Shown here: piece by piece, positions 25,012 to 36,554 of the stretch
Layout: each line of letters begins with the position of its first letter
How positions within the stretch are numbered: the first letter of the stretch is position 1
Assembly (NCBI RefSeq): GCF_029227915.1
Contig: NC_079879.1
Coordinates: 29,332,501-29,396,500, forward strand
DNA length: 64,000 nt
From: Hydractinia symbiolongicarpus
Taxonomy: Eukaryota; Cnidaria; Hydrozoa; Anthoathecata; Hydractiniidae
Reading direction: 5' to 3'
Notes under the pieces: generated by a model
The model's input: the letters and a program-made list of their open reading frames with translations, nothing else
The model's database searches: none
Told to the model about the DNA's origin: nothing
Position numbers and translations under genes: made by a program

Positions 25012-28000
25012 ACTATACGGGCCGAGTCCGGGATTTACGGGAAATCGCAGGTTTTCGTTTGCCGGCGTTTAAACTTCTTATATTCAGCGTCACGTCAAAA
25101 ATGAAAACATTTTTGAAAACTACAAGTCTCATGCGTTTTAGTGGTGAAAAAATAATTTAAAAAATCGTTCGGGAAATGAGTTTACACCCTGGGTACTTTC
25201 TTTGTATACTTTTGACTATACGGGCCGAGTCCGGGATTTACGGGAAATCGCAGGTTTTCGTTTGCCAGCGATTAAACTTCTTTTATTAAGCGTCTCATCA
25301 AAAATGAAAACATTTTTGAAAACTACAAGTCTCATGCGTTTTAGTGGTGAAAAAATAATTTAAAAAATCGTTCGGGAAATGAGTTTACTCCCTGGGTACT
25401 TTCTTTGTAAACTTTTGACTATACGGGCCATGCCGGGATTTACGGGAAATCGCAGGTTTTCGTTTGCCAGCGATTAAACTTCTTTTATTCAGCGTCTCAT
25501 CAAAAATGAAAACATTTTTAAAAACTACAAGTCTCATGCGTTTTAGTGGTGAAAAAATAATTTAAAAAATCGTTCGGGAAATGAGTTTACTCCCTGGGTA
25601 CTTTCTTTGTAAACTTTTGACTATACGGCCAAGCCGGGATTTACGGGAAATCGCGGATTTTCGTTTGCCGGCGATTAAACCTCTTTCATTAAGTGTCTCA
25701 TCAAAAATGAAAACATTTTTAAAAACTACAAGTCTCATGCGTTTTAGTGGTGAAAAAAAGAATTTAAAAAATCGTTCGGGAAATGAGTTTACGCCCTGGG
25801 TACTTTCTTTGTATACATTCGACTATACGGGCCAAGCCCCGGATTTACGGGAAAACGCCGGATTTGGTTTGCCGGCGATTAAACCTCTTTCATTAAGCGT
25901 CTCATCAAAAAGGAAAACATTTTTGAAAACTACAAGTCTCATGCGTTTTAGTGGTGAAAAAATAATTTAAAAAATCGTTCGGGAAATGAGTTTACTCCCT
26001 GGGTACTTTCTTTGTATGATTTTGACTAAACGGGCTGAGTCCGGGATTTACGGGAAGTCGCGGGTTTTTGTTTGCCGGCGATTAAACTTCTTTTATTCAG
26101 CGTCTCATCAAAAATAAAAACATTTTTAAAAACTACAAGCCTCATGCGTTTTAGTGGTGAAAAAATAATTTAAAAAATCGTTCGGGAAATGAGTTTACTC
26201 CCTGGTTACTTTCTTTGTAAACTTTTGACTATACGGGCCATGCCGGGATTTACGGGAAATCGCGCGTTTTCGTTTGCCGGCGATTAAACTTCTTTCATTA
26301 AGCGTCTCATCAAAAAGGAAAAGATTTTTGAAAACTACAAGTCTCATGCGTTTTAATGGTGAAAAAATAATTTAAAAAATCGTTCGGGAAATGAGTTTAC
26401 TCCCTGGGTACTTTCTTTGTATATTTTTGACTATACGGGCCGAGTCCGGGATTTACGGGAAATCGCACGTTTTCGTTTGCCGGCGATTAAACTTCTTTTA
26501 TTCAGCGTCTCATCAAAAATGAAAACATTTTTAAAAACTACAAGTCTTATGCGTTTTAGTGGTGAAAAAATAATTTAAAAAATCGTTCGGGAAATGAGTT
26601 TACTCCCTGGGTACTTTCTTTGTATACATTCGACTAAACGGGCCGAGTCCGGGATTTACGGGAAATCGCAGGTTTTCGTTTGCCGGCGTTTAAACTTCTT
26701 ATATTCAGCGTCACGTCAAAAATGAAAACATTTTTGAAAACTACAAGTCTCATGCGTTTTAGTGGTGAAAAAATAATTTAAAAAATCGTTCGGGAAATGA
26801 GTTTACACCCTGGGTACTTTCTTTGTATACTTTTGACTATACGGGCCGAGTCCGGGATTTACGGGAAATCGCAGGTTTTCGTTTGCCAGCGATTAAACTT
26901 CTTTTATTAAGCGTCTCATCAAAAATGAAAACATTTTTGAAAACTACAAGTCTCATGCGTTTTAGTGGTGAAAAAATAATTTAAAAAATCGTTCGGGAAA
27001 TGAGTTTACTCCCTGGGTACTTTCTTTGTAAACTTTTGACTATACGGGCCATGCCGGGATTTACGGGAAATCGCAGGTTTTCGTTTGCCAGCGATTAAAC
27101 TTCTTTTATTCAGCGTCTCATCAAAAATGAAAACATTTTTAAAAACTACAAGTCTCATGCGTTTTAGTGGTGAAAAAATAATTTAAAAAATCGTTCGGGA
27201 AATGAGTTTACTCCCTGGGTACTTTCTTTGTAAACTTTTGACTATACGGCCAAGCCGGGATTTACGGGAAATCGCGGATTTTCGTTTGCCGGCGATTAAA
27301 CCTCTTTCATTAAGTGTCTCATCAAAAATGAAAACATTTTTAAAAACTACAAGTCTCATGCGTTTTAGTGGTGAAAAAAAGAATTTAAAAAATCGTTCGG
27401 GAAATGAGTTTACGCCCTGGGTACTTTCTTTGTATACATTCGACTATACGGGCCAAGCCCCGGATTTACGGAAAAACGCCGGATTTGGTTTGCCGGCGAT
27501 TAAACCTCTTTCATTAAGCGTCTCATCAAAAAGGAAAACATTTTTGAAAACTACAAGTCTCATGCGTTTTAGTGGTGAAAAAATAATTTAAAAAATCGTT
27601 CGGGAAATGAGTTTACTCCCTGGGTACTTTCTTTGTATGATTTTGACTAAACGGGCTGAGTCCGGGATTTACGGGAAGTCGCGGGTTTTTGTTTGCCGGC
27701 GATTAAACTTCTTTTATTCAGCGTCTCATCAAAAATAAAAACATTTTTAAAAACTACAAGCCTCATGCGTTTTAGTGGTGAAAAAATAATTTAAAAAATC
27801 GTTCGGGAAATGAGTTTACTCCCTGGTTACTTTCTTTGTAAACTTTTGACTATACGGGCCATGCCGGGATTTACGGGAAATCGCGCGTTTTCGTTTGCCG
27901 GCGATTAAACTTCTTTCATTAAGCGTCTCATCAAAAAGGAAAAGATTTTTGAAAACTACAAGTCTCATGCGTTTTAATGGTGAAAAAATAATTTAAAAAA

Positions 28001-28253
28001 TCGTTCGGGAAATGAGTTTACTCCCTGGGTACTTTCTTTGTATATTTTTGACTATACGGGCCGAGTCCGGGATTTACGGGAAATCGCACGTTTTCGTTTG
28101 CCGGCGATTAAACTTCTTTTATTCAGCGTCTCATCAAAAATGAAAACATTTTTAAAAACTACAAGTCTTATGCGTTTTAGTGGTGAAAAAATAATTTAAA
28201 AAATCGTTCGGGAAATGAGTTTACTCCCTGGGTACTTTCTTTGTATACATTCG
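25012..28253 (+). repeat. Two tandem 1621-bp HOR units (8-mer)
   Basis: Positions 25012-26632 repeat as 26633-28253. Anchors are GTCACGTCAAAAATG, GGCCATGCCGGG with GCCAGCGATT, GAAAAAAAGAATTT, GTATGATTTTGAC and TTTTAATGGTG. The period is 1624 minus three single-base losses. The second unit starts at a chimeric monomer near 26625 (ATTCGACTAAACGGGCCGAGTCC). Confidence 0.85.
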
Positions 28254-31200
28254 ACTATACGGGCCAAGCCCCGGATTTACGGGAAAACGCGGGATTTCGT
28301 TTGCCGGCGATTAAATCTCTTTCATTAAGCGTCTCATCAAAAAGGAAAACATTTTTGAAAACTACAAGTCTCATGCGTTTTAGTGGTGAAAAAATAATTT
28401 AAAAAATCGTTCGGGAAATGAGTTTACTCACTGGGTACTTTCCTTGTATACTTTTGACTATACGGGCCGTGTCCGGGATTTACGGGAAATCGCAGGTTTT
28501 CGCTTGCCGGCGAGTAAACATCTTTTATTCAGCGTCTCATCAAAAATGAAAACATTTTTAAAAACTACAAGTCCCATGGGCTTTAGTGGTGAAATAAAAA
28601 TTTAAAAAATCGTTTGGGAAATTAGTTTACTCCCTGGGTACTTTCTTTGTATACATTCGACTATACGGGCCAAGCCCCGGATTTACGGGAAAACCCGGGA
28701 TTTCGTTTGCCGGCGATTAAACCTCTTTCATTAAGCGTCTCATCAAAAAGGAGAAGATTTTTGAAAACTACAAGTCTCATGCGTTTTAGTGGTGAAAAAA
28801 TATTTTAAAAAATCGTTCGGGAAATGAGTTTACTCCCTGGGTACTTTCTTTGTATACTTTTGACTATACGGGCCGAGTCCGGGATTTACGGGAAATCGCA
28901 GGTTTTCGTTTGCCGGCGTTTAAACTTCTTATATTCAGCGTCACATCAAAAATGAAAACATTTTTGAAAACTACAAGTCTCATGCGTTTTAGTGGTGAAA
29001 AAATAATTTAAAAAATCGTTCGGGAAATGAGTTTACACCCTGGGTACTTTCTTTATATACTTTTGACTATACGGGCCGAGTCCGGGATTTACGGGAAATC
29101 GCAGGTTTTCGTTTGCCGGCGATTAAACTTCTTTTATTCAGCGTCTCATCAAAAATGAAAACATTTTTAAAAACTACAAGTCTTATGCGTTTTAGTGGTG
29201 AAAAAATAATTTAAAAAATCGTTCGGGAAATGAGTTTACTCCCTGGGTACTTTCTTTGTATACATTCGACTATACGGGCCAAGCCCCGGATTTACGGGAA
29301 AACGCGGGATTTCGTTTGCCGGCGATTAAATCTCTTTCATTAAGCGTCTCATCAAAAAGGAAAACATTTTTGAAAACTACAAGTCTCATGCGTTTTAGTG
29401 GTGAAAAAATAATTTAAAAAATCGTTCGGGAAAAGAGTTTACTCACTGGGTACTTTCCTTGTATACTTTTGACTATACGGGCCGAGTCCGGGATTTACGG
29501 GAAATCGCAGGTTTTCGCTTGCCGGCGAGTAAACATCTTTTATTCAGCGTCTCATCAAAAATGAAAACATTTTTAAAAACTACAAGTCCCATGGGCTTTA
29601 GTGGTGAAATAAAAATTTAAAAAATCGTTTGGGAAATGAGTTTACTCCCTGGGTACTTTCTTTGTATACATTCGACTATACGGGCCAAGCCCCGGATTTA
29701 CGGGAAAACCCGGGATTTCGTTTGCCGGCGATTAAACCTCTTTCATTAAGCGTCTCATCAAAAAGGAAAAGATTTTTGAAAACTACAAGTCTCATGCGTT
29801 TTAGTGGTGAAAAAATAATTTAAAAAATCGTTCGGGAAATGAGTTTACTCCCTGGGTACTTTCTTTGTATACTTTTGACTGTACGGGCCGAGTCCGGGAT
29901 TTACGGGAAATCGCAGGCTTTCGTTTGCCGGCGTTTAAACTTCTTATATTCAGCGTCACATCAAAAATGAAAACATTTTTGAAAACTACAAGTCTCATGC
30001 GTTTTAGTGGTGAAAAAATAATTTAAAAAATCGTTCGGGAAATGAGTTTACACCCTGGGTACTTTCTTTATATACTTTTGACTATACGGGCCGAGTCCGG
30101 GATTTACGGGAAATCGCAGGTTTTCGTTTGCCGGCGATTAAACTTCTTTTATTCAGCGTCTCATCAAAAATGAAAACATTTTTAAAAACTACAAGTCTTA
30201 TGCGTATTAGTGGTGAAAAAATAATTTAAAAAATCGTTCGGGAAATGAGTTTACTCCCTGGGTACTTTCTTTGTATACATTCGACTATACTGGCCAAGCC
30301 CCGGATTTACGGGAAAACGCGGGATTTCGTTTGCCGGCGATTAAATCTCTTTCATTAAGCGTCTCATCAAAAAGGAAAACATTTTTGAAAACTACAAGTC
30401 TCATGCGTTTTAGTGGTGAAAAAATAATTTAAAAAATCGTTCGGGAAATGAGTTTACTCACTGGGTACTTTCCTTGTATACTTTTGACTATACGGGCCGA
30501 GTCCGGGATTTACGGGAAATCGCAGGTTTTCGCTTGCCGGCGAGTAAACATCTTTTATTCAGCGTCTCATCAAAAATGAAAACATTTTTAAAAACTACAA
30601 GTCCCATGGGCTTTAGTGGTGAAATAAAAATTTAAAAAATCGTTTGGGAAATGAGTTTACTCCCTGGGTACTTTCTTTGTATACATTCGACTATACGGGC
30701 CAAGCCCCGGATTTACGGGAAAACCCGGGATTTCGTTTGCCGGCGATTAAACCTCTTTCATTAAGCGTCTCGTCAAAAAGAAAAAGATTTTTGAAAACTA
30801 CAAGTCTCATGCGTTTTAGTGGTGAAAAAATAATTTAAAAAATCGTTCGGGAAATGAGTTTACTCCCTGGGTACTTTCTTTGTATACTTTTGACTATACG
30901 GGCCGAGTCCGGGATTTACGGGAAATCGCAGGTTTTCGTTTGCCGGCGTTTAAACTTCTTATATTCAGCGTCACATCAAAAATAAAAACATTTTTGAAAA
31001 CTACAAGTCTCATGCGTTTTAGTGGTGAAAAAATAATTTAAAAAATCGTTCGGGAAATGAGTTTACACCCTGGGTACTTTCTTTGTATACTTTTGACTAT
31101 ACGGGCCGAGTCCGGGATTTACGGGAAACCGCAGGTTTTCGTTTGCCGGCGATTAAACTTCTTTTATTCAGCGTCTCATCAAAAATGAAAACATTTTTGA

Positions 31201-31375
31201 AAACTACAAGTCTCATGCGTTTTAGTGGCGAAAAAATAATTTAAAAATTCGTTTGGGAAATGAGTTTACTCACTGGGTACTTTCCTTGTATACTTTTGAC
31301 TATACGGGCCGAGTCTGGGATTTACGGGAAATCGCGGCTTTTCGTTTGCCGGCGATTAAACATCTTGTATTCAAC
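28090..31375 (+). repeat. Segmental copy of 17465-20749 (offset 10626 bp)
   Basis: The whole triple 1015-bp HOR block recurs here. The private variant GGGCCGTGTCCGGG matches at 17841 and 28467, TATATACTTTTG at 29053 and 30069, and TGCGTATTAG at about 30201. Small differences have accumulated: GGGAAATTAG at about 28617, AAAGGAGAAG at about 28748, GGGAAAAGAG at about 29429, and CTCGTCAAAAAG at about 30771. Similarity ends near 31375, where CAACAACTC replaces CAACGTCTC and the sequence switches to another lineage. The left boundary is blurred because it lies in shared sequence. Confidence 0.85.
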
Positions 31376-31399
31376 AACTCATCAAAAATGAAAACATTT

Positions 31400-32750
31400 T
31401 TAAAAACTACAAGTCTCATGCGTTTTAGTGGTGAAAAAATAATTTAAAAAATCGTTCGGGAAATGAGTTTACACCCTGGGTACCTTCTTTGTATACTTTT
31501 GACTATACGGGCCGAGTCCGGGATTTACGGGAAATCGCAGGTTTTCGTTTGCCAGCGATTAAACTTCTTTTATTAAGCGTCTCATCAAAAATGAAAACAT
31601 TTTTGAAAACTACAAGTCTCATGCGTTTTAGTGGTGAAAAAATAATTTAAAAAATCGTTCGGGAAATGAGTTTACTCCCTGGGTACTTTCTTTGTAAACT
31701 TTTGACTATACGGGCCATGCCGGGATTTACGGGAAATCGCAGGTTTTCGTTTGCCAGCGATTAAACTTCTTTTATTCAGCGTCTCATCAAAAATGAAAAC
31801 ATTTTTAAAAACTACAAGTCTCATGCGTTTTAGTGGTGAAAAAATAATTTAAAAAATCGTTCGGGAAATGAGTTTACTCCCTGGGTACTTTCTTTGTAAA
31901 CTTTTGACTATACGGCCAAGCCGGGATTTACGGGAAATCGCGGATTTTCGTTTGCCGGCGATTAAACCTCTTTCATTAAGTGTCTCATCAAAAATGAAAA
32001 CATTTTTAAAAACTACAAGTCTCATGCGTTTTAGTGGTGAAAAAAAAAATTTAAAAAATCGTTCGGGAAATGAGTTTACGCCCTGGGTACTTTCTTTGTA
32101 TACATTCGACTATACGGGCCAAGCCCCGGATTTACGGGAAAACGCCGGATTTGGTTTGCCGGCGATTAAACCTCTTTCATTAAGCGTCTCATCAAAAAGG
32201 AAAACATTTTTGAAAACTACAAGTCTCATGCGTTTTAGTGGTGAAAAAATAATTTAAAAAATCGTTCGGGAAATGAGTTTACTCCCTGGGTACTTTCTTT
32301 GTATGATTTTGACTAAACGGGCCGAGTCCGGGATTTACGGGAAGTCGCGGGTTTTTGTTTGCCGGCGATTAAACTTCTTTTATTCAGCGTCTCATCAAAA
32401 ATAAAAACATTTTTAAAAACTACAAGTCTCATGCGTTTTAGTGGTGAAAAAATAATTTAAAAAATCGTTCGGGAAATGAGTTTACTCCCTGGTTACTTTC
32501 TTTGTAAACTTTTGACTATACGGGCATGCCGGGATTTACGGGAAATCGCGCGTTTTCGTTTGCCGGCGATTAAACTTCTTTCATTAAGCGTCTCACCAAA
32601 AAGGAAAAGATTTTTGAAAACTACAAGTCTCATGCGTTTTAATGGTGAAAAAATAATTTAAAAAATCGTTCGGGAAATGAGTTTACTCCCTGGGTACTTT
32701 CTTTGTATATTTTTGACTATACGGGCCGAGTCCGGGATTTACGGGAAATC
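31400..32750 (+). repeat. Segmental copy of 26735-28085 (offset about 4666 bp)
   Basis: The order of variants matches the 1621-bp unit: GTTTACACC, GCCAGCGATT, GGCCATGCCGGG, TATACGGCCAAGCC, GTATGATTTTGACTAAACGGG, and CCCTGGTTAC with TTTTAATGGTG. Differences include a longer A run at about 32039 and GGGCATGCC (one C lost) at about 32523. The copy joins at about 31380 to the block before it. Confidence 0.8.
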
Positions 32751-34786
32751 GCAGGTTTTCGTTTGCCGGCGTTTAAACTTCTTATATTCAGCGTCACATC
32801 AAAAATGAAAACATTTTTGAAAACTACAAGTCTCATGCGTTTTAGTGGTGAAAAAATAATTTAAAAAATCGTTCGGAAAATGAGTTTACACCCTGGGTAC
32901 TTTCTTTGTATACTTTTGACTATACGGGCCGAGTCCGGGATTTACGGGAAATCGCAGGTTTTCGATTGCCAGCGATTAAACTTCTTTTATTCAGCGTCTC
33001 ATCAAAAATGAAAACATTTTTGAAAACTACAAGTCTCATGCGTTTTAGTGGTGAAAAAATAATTTAAAAAATCGTTCGGGAAATGAGTTTACTCCCTGGG
33101 TACTTTCTTTGTAAACTTTTGACTATACGGGCCATGCCGGGATTTACGGGAAATCGCAGGTTTTCGTTTGCCAGCGATTAAACTTCTTTTATTCAGCGTC
33201 TCATCAAAAATGAAAACATTTTTAAAAAATACAAGTCTCATGCGTTTTAGTGGTGAAAAAATAATTTAAAAATTCGTTCGGGAAATGAGTTTACTCACTG
33301 GGTACTTTCCTTGTATACTTTTGACTATACGGGCCGAGTCCGGGATTTACGGAAAATCGCAGGTTTTCGTTTGCCGGCGATTAAACTTCTTTTATTCAGC
33401 GTCTCATCAAAAATGAAAACATTTTTAAAAACTACAAGTCTTATGCGTTTTAGTGGTGAAAAAATAATTTAAAAAATCGTTCGGGAAATGAGTTTACTCC
33501 CTGGGTACTTTCTTTGTAAACTTTTGACTATACGGGCCATGCCGGGATTTACGGGAAATCGCAGGTTTTCGTTTGCCAGCGATTAAACTTCTTTTATTCA
33601 GCGTCTCATCAAAAATGAAAACATTTTTAAAAACTACAAGTCTCATGCGTTTTAGTGGTGAAAAAATAATTTAAAAAATCGTTCGGGAAATGAGTTTACT
33701 CCCTGGGTACTTTCTTTGTAAACTTTTGACTATACGGCCAAGCCGGGATTTACGGGAAATCGCGGATTTTCGTTTGCCGGCGATTAAACCTCTTTCATTA
33801 AGTGTCTCATCAAAAATGAAAACATTTTTAAAAACTACAAGTCTCATGCGTTTTAGTGGTGAAAAAAAAAATTTAAAAAATCGTTCGGGAAATGAGTTTA
33901 CGCCCTGGGTACTTTCTTTGTATACATTCGACTATACGGGCCAAGCCCCGGATTTACGGGAAAACGCCGGATTTGGTTTGCCGGCGATTAAACCTCTTTC
34001 ATTAAGCGTCTCATCAAAAAGGAAAACATTTTTGAAAACTACAAGTCTCATGCGTTTTAGTGGTGAAAAAATAATTTAAAAAATCGTTCGGGAAATGAGT
34101 TTACTCCCTGGGTACTTTCTTTGTATGATTTTGACTAAACGGGCCGAGTCCGGGATTTACGGGAAGTCGCGGGTTTTTGTTTGCCGGCGATTAAACTTCT
34201 TTCATTAAGCGTCTCACCAAAAAGGAAAAGATTTTTGAAAACTACAAGTCTCATGCGTTTTAATGGTGAAAAAATAATTTAAAAAATCGTTCGGGAAATG
34301 AGTTTACTCCCTGGGTACTTTCTTTGTATATTTTTGACTATACGGGCCGAGTCCGGGATTTACGGGAAATCGCAGGTTTTCGTTTGCCGGCGTTTAAACT
34401 TCTTATATTCAGCGTCACATCAAAAATGAAAACATTTTTGAAAACTACAAGTCTCATGCGTTTTAGTGGTGAAAAAATAATTTAAAAAATCGTTCGGAAA
34501 ATGAGTTTACACCCTGGGTACTTTCTTTGTATACTTTTGACTATACGGGCCGAGTCCGGGATTTACGGGAAATCGCAGGTTTTCGATTGCCAGCGATTAA
34601 ACTTCTTTTATTCAGCGTCTCATCAAAAATGAAAACATTTTTGAAAACTACAAGTCTCATGCGTTTTAGTGGTGAAAAAATAATTTAAAAAATCGTTCGG
34701 GAAATGAGTTTACTCCCTGGGTACTTTCTTTGTAAACTTTTGACTATACGGGCCATGCCGGGATTTACGGGAAATCGCAGGTTTTC
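31650..34786 (+). repeat. 1822/1621-bp HOR pair with one monomer lost
   Basis: Positions 31650-32390 match 33472-34195 at offset 1822. From 34200 the offset drops to 1621 (32579-33165 matches 34200-34786; anchors GTCTCACCAAAAAGG, TTCGGAAAATGAG, CGATTGCCAGCG). The second unit has therefore lost one monomer between GTATGATTTTG and TTTTAATGGTG relative to the first. Since its source had nine monomers and the neighbour at 25-28 kb has eight, units of the same HOR have changed length here more than once. Confidence 0.75.
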
Positions 34787-34893
34787 GTTTGCCGGCGATT
34801 AAACTTCTTTTATTCAGCGTCTCATCAAAAATGAAAACATTTTTAAAAACTACAAGTCTTATGCGTTTTAGTGGTGAAAAAATAATTTAAAAA

Positions 34894-35097
34894 ATCGTTC
34901 TGGAAATGAGTTTACTCCCTGGGTACTTTCTTTGTATACATTCGACTATACGGGCCAAGCCCGGGATTTACGGGAAATCGCGGGTTTTCGTTTGCCGGCG
35001 ATTAAACCTCTTTCATTAAGCGTCTCATCAAAAATGAAAACATTTTTGAAAACTACAAGTCTCATGCGTTTTAGTGGTGAAAAAAAAAATTTAAAAA
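34894..35097 (+). repeat. Representative class B monomer (204 bp)
   Basis: Class B is defined by TATACATTCGAC, GGCCAAGCCCGGG, ATCGCGGG and ACCTCTTTCATTAAGCG. GGCCAAGCCC makes a short inverted repeat (CGGGC/GCCCG around CAA) that class A lacks. This copy has one extra A in the run after GGTG, which makes it 204 bp. That single base moves the reading frame past the usual TAA and is the sole cause of the longer two-monomer open frames seen nearby. Confidence 0.85.
34940..34955 (+). other. CENP-B-box-like motif, one base short, in class B monomers
   Basis: TTCG at 34941-34944 and CGGG at 34951-34954 are separated by six bases (ACTATA). The mammalian CENP-B box has TTCG and CGGG separated by seven bases with an A at the fifth. 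The spacing therefore does not match, and class A monomers replace TTCG with TTTG. The likeness may be chance in a monomer rich in CG dinucleotides. I list it because it is specific to classes B and C and recurs many times, not because I believe CENP-B binds it. Confidence 0.2.
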
Positions 35098-35300
35098 ATC
35101 GTTCGGGAAATGAGTTTACTCCCTGGGTACTTTCTTTGTATACATTCGACTATACGGGCCAAGCCCCGGATTTACGGGAAAACGCGGGATTTCGTTTGCC
35201 GGCGATTAAACCTCTTTCATTAAGCGTCTCATCAAAAAGGAAAACATTTTTGAAAACTACAATTCTCATGCGTTTTAGTGGTGAAAAAATAATTTAAAAA
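35098..35300 (+). repeat. Representative class C monomer (203 bp)
   Basis: Class C resembles B through ATTCGAC and ACCTCTTTCATTAAG but carries GCCCCGGATTTACGGG, GAAAACGCGGGATTTCG and CAAAAAGGAAAACATTTTTG. It usually follows a class B monomer directly, so B-C is a recurring pair (for example 34894-35300, 39324-39730, 51030-51436). A sub-form has GAAAACCCGGGATTTCG and AAAAGATTTTTG (for example near 18060 and 19080). Confidence 0.8.
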
Positions 35301-36554
35301 ATCGTTCGGGAAATGAGTTTACTCCCTGGGTACTTTCTTTGTATACTTTTGACTATACGGGCCGAGACCGGGATTTACTGGAAGTCGCGGGTTTTCGTTT
35401 GCCGGCGATTAAACTTCTTTTCATCAGCGTCTCATCAAAAATGAAAACATTTTTAAAAACTACAAGTCTCATGGGCTTTAGTGGTGAAATAATAATTTAA
35501 AAAATCGTTCTGGAAATGAGTTTACTCCCTGGGTACTTTCTTTGTATACATTCGACTATACGGGCCAAGCCCGGGATTTACGGGAAATCGCGGGTTTTCG
35601 TTTGCCGGCAATTAAACCTCTTTCATTAAGCGTCTCATCAAAAATGAAAACATTTTTGAAAACTACAAGTCTCATGCGTTTTAGTGGTGAAAAAAAAAAT
35701 TTAAAAAATCGTTCGGGAAATGAGTTTACTCCCTGGGTACTTTCTTTGTATACATTCGACTATACGGGCCAAGCCCCGGATTTACGGGAAAGCGCGGGAT
35801 TTCGTTTGCCGGCGATTAAACCTCTTTCATTAAGCGTCTCATCAAAAAGGAAAACATTTTTGAAAACTACAATTCTCATGCGTTTTAGTGGTGAAAAAAT
35901 AATTTAAAAAATCGTTCGGGAAATGAGTTTACTCCCTGGGTACTTTCTTTGTATACTTTTGACTATACGGGCCGAGACTGGGATTTACAGGAAATCGCGG
36001 ATTTTTGTATGCCGGCGATTAAACTTCTTTTATTCAGCGTCTTATCAAAAATGAAAACATTTTTGAAAACTACAAGTCTCATGCGTTTTAGTTGTGAAAA
36101 AATAATTTAAAAAATCGTTCGGGAAATGAGTTTACTTCCTGGGTACTTTCTTTGTATACTTTTGACTATACGGGCCGAGTCCGGGATTTACGGGAAGTCG
36201 CGGGTTTTCGTTTGCCGGCGATTAAACTTCTTTTATTCAGCGTCTCATCAAAAATGAAAACCTTTTTTAAAAACTACAAGTCTCATGGGCTATAGTGGTG
36301 AAATAATAATTTAAAAAATCGTTCGGGTAATGAGTTTACATCCTGGGTACTTTCTTTGTATACATTTGACAATACAGGCCGAGTCCAGGATTTACGGGAA
36401 ATCGCAGGTTTTCTTTTGCCGGCGATTAAACTTCTTTTATTCAGCGTCTCATCAAAAATAAAAACATTTTTGAAAACTACAAGTCTCATGCGTTTTAGTG
36501 GTGAAAAAATAATTTAAAAAATCGTTCGGGAAAAGAGTTTACTCGCTGGGTACT

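Larger units (their letters stand above)
19455..26632 (+). repeat. 3589-bp block in tandem duplicate
   Basis: Positions 19455-23043 repeat as 23044-26632 at a constant 3589-bp offset. Anchors are TGCGTATTAG, GGAAACCGCAGG, GGCGATAAAAT, the truncated monomer, GTATGATTTTGACTAAACGGG, and CCCTGGTTACTTTC. By eye I find about five differences: near 20707/24296, 21318/24907, 22573/26162, 22955/26544 and 23046/26635. The join at about 23030-23050 is a class B left half (ATACATTCGAC) with a class A right half (GCCGAGTCC). This is among the most recent events in the window, or an assembly duplication. Confidence 0.9.
34790..36540 (+). repeat. Segmental duplication copy 1 (partner 39220-40970)
   Basis: About 1.75 kb matches 39220-40970 at a constant offset of 4430 bp. 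Shared variants are GAGACCGGGATTTACTGGAAG, TTCTTTTCATCAGCG, TTTTTGTATGCC, TTTTAGTTGTG, AAAACCTTTTTTAAAAAC and GACAATACAGGCC. It contains two 610-bp class B-C-A trimers (about 34894 and 35504), each with a 204- or 205-bp class B monomer. Differences are few: CGGCAATTAAACC versus GATTAAAGC, and GAGACTGGG versus GAGACCGGG. Confidence 0.85.

Noticed and set aside
25581-25970. 129-codon frame beginning with ATG and covering two monomers; similar ones at 21992, 27202, 31868, 33690 and 49016.
   Set aside because: Length comes from an A-run length change joining two monomer frames. The translation is the repeat read twice, with no recognisable family. Identical copies reflect DNA duplication, not protein conservation.
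34940-34955. True CENP-B box.
   Set aside because: Spacing between TTCG and CGGG is six, not seven bases, and class A monomers lack TTCG. Kept only as a low-confidence motif.
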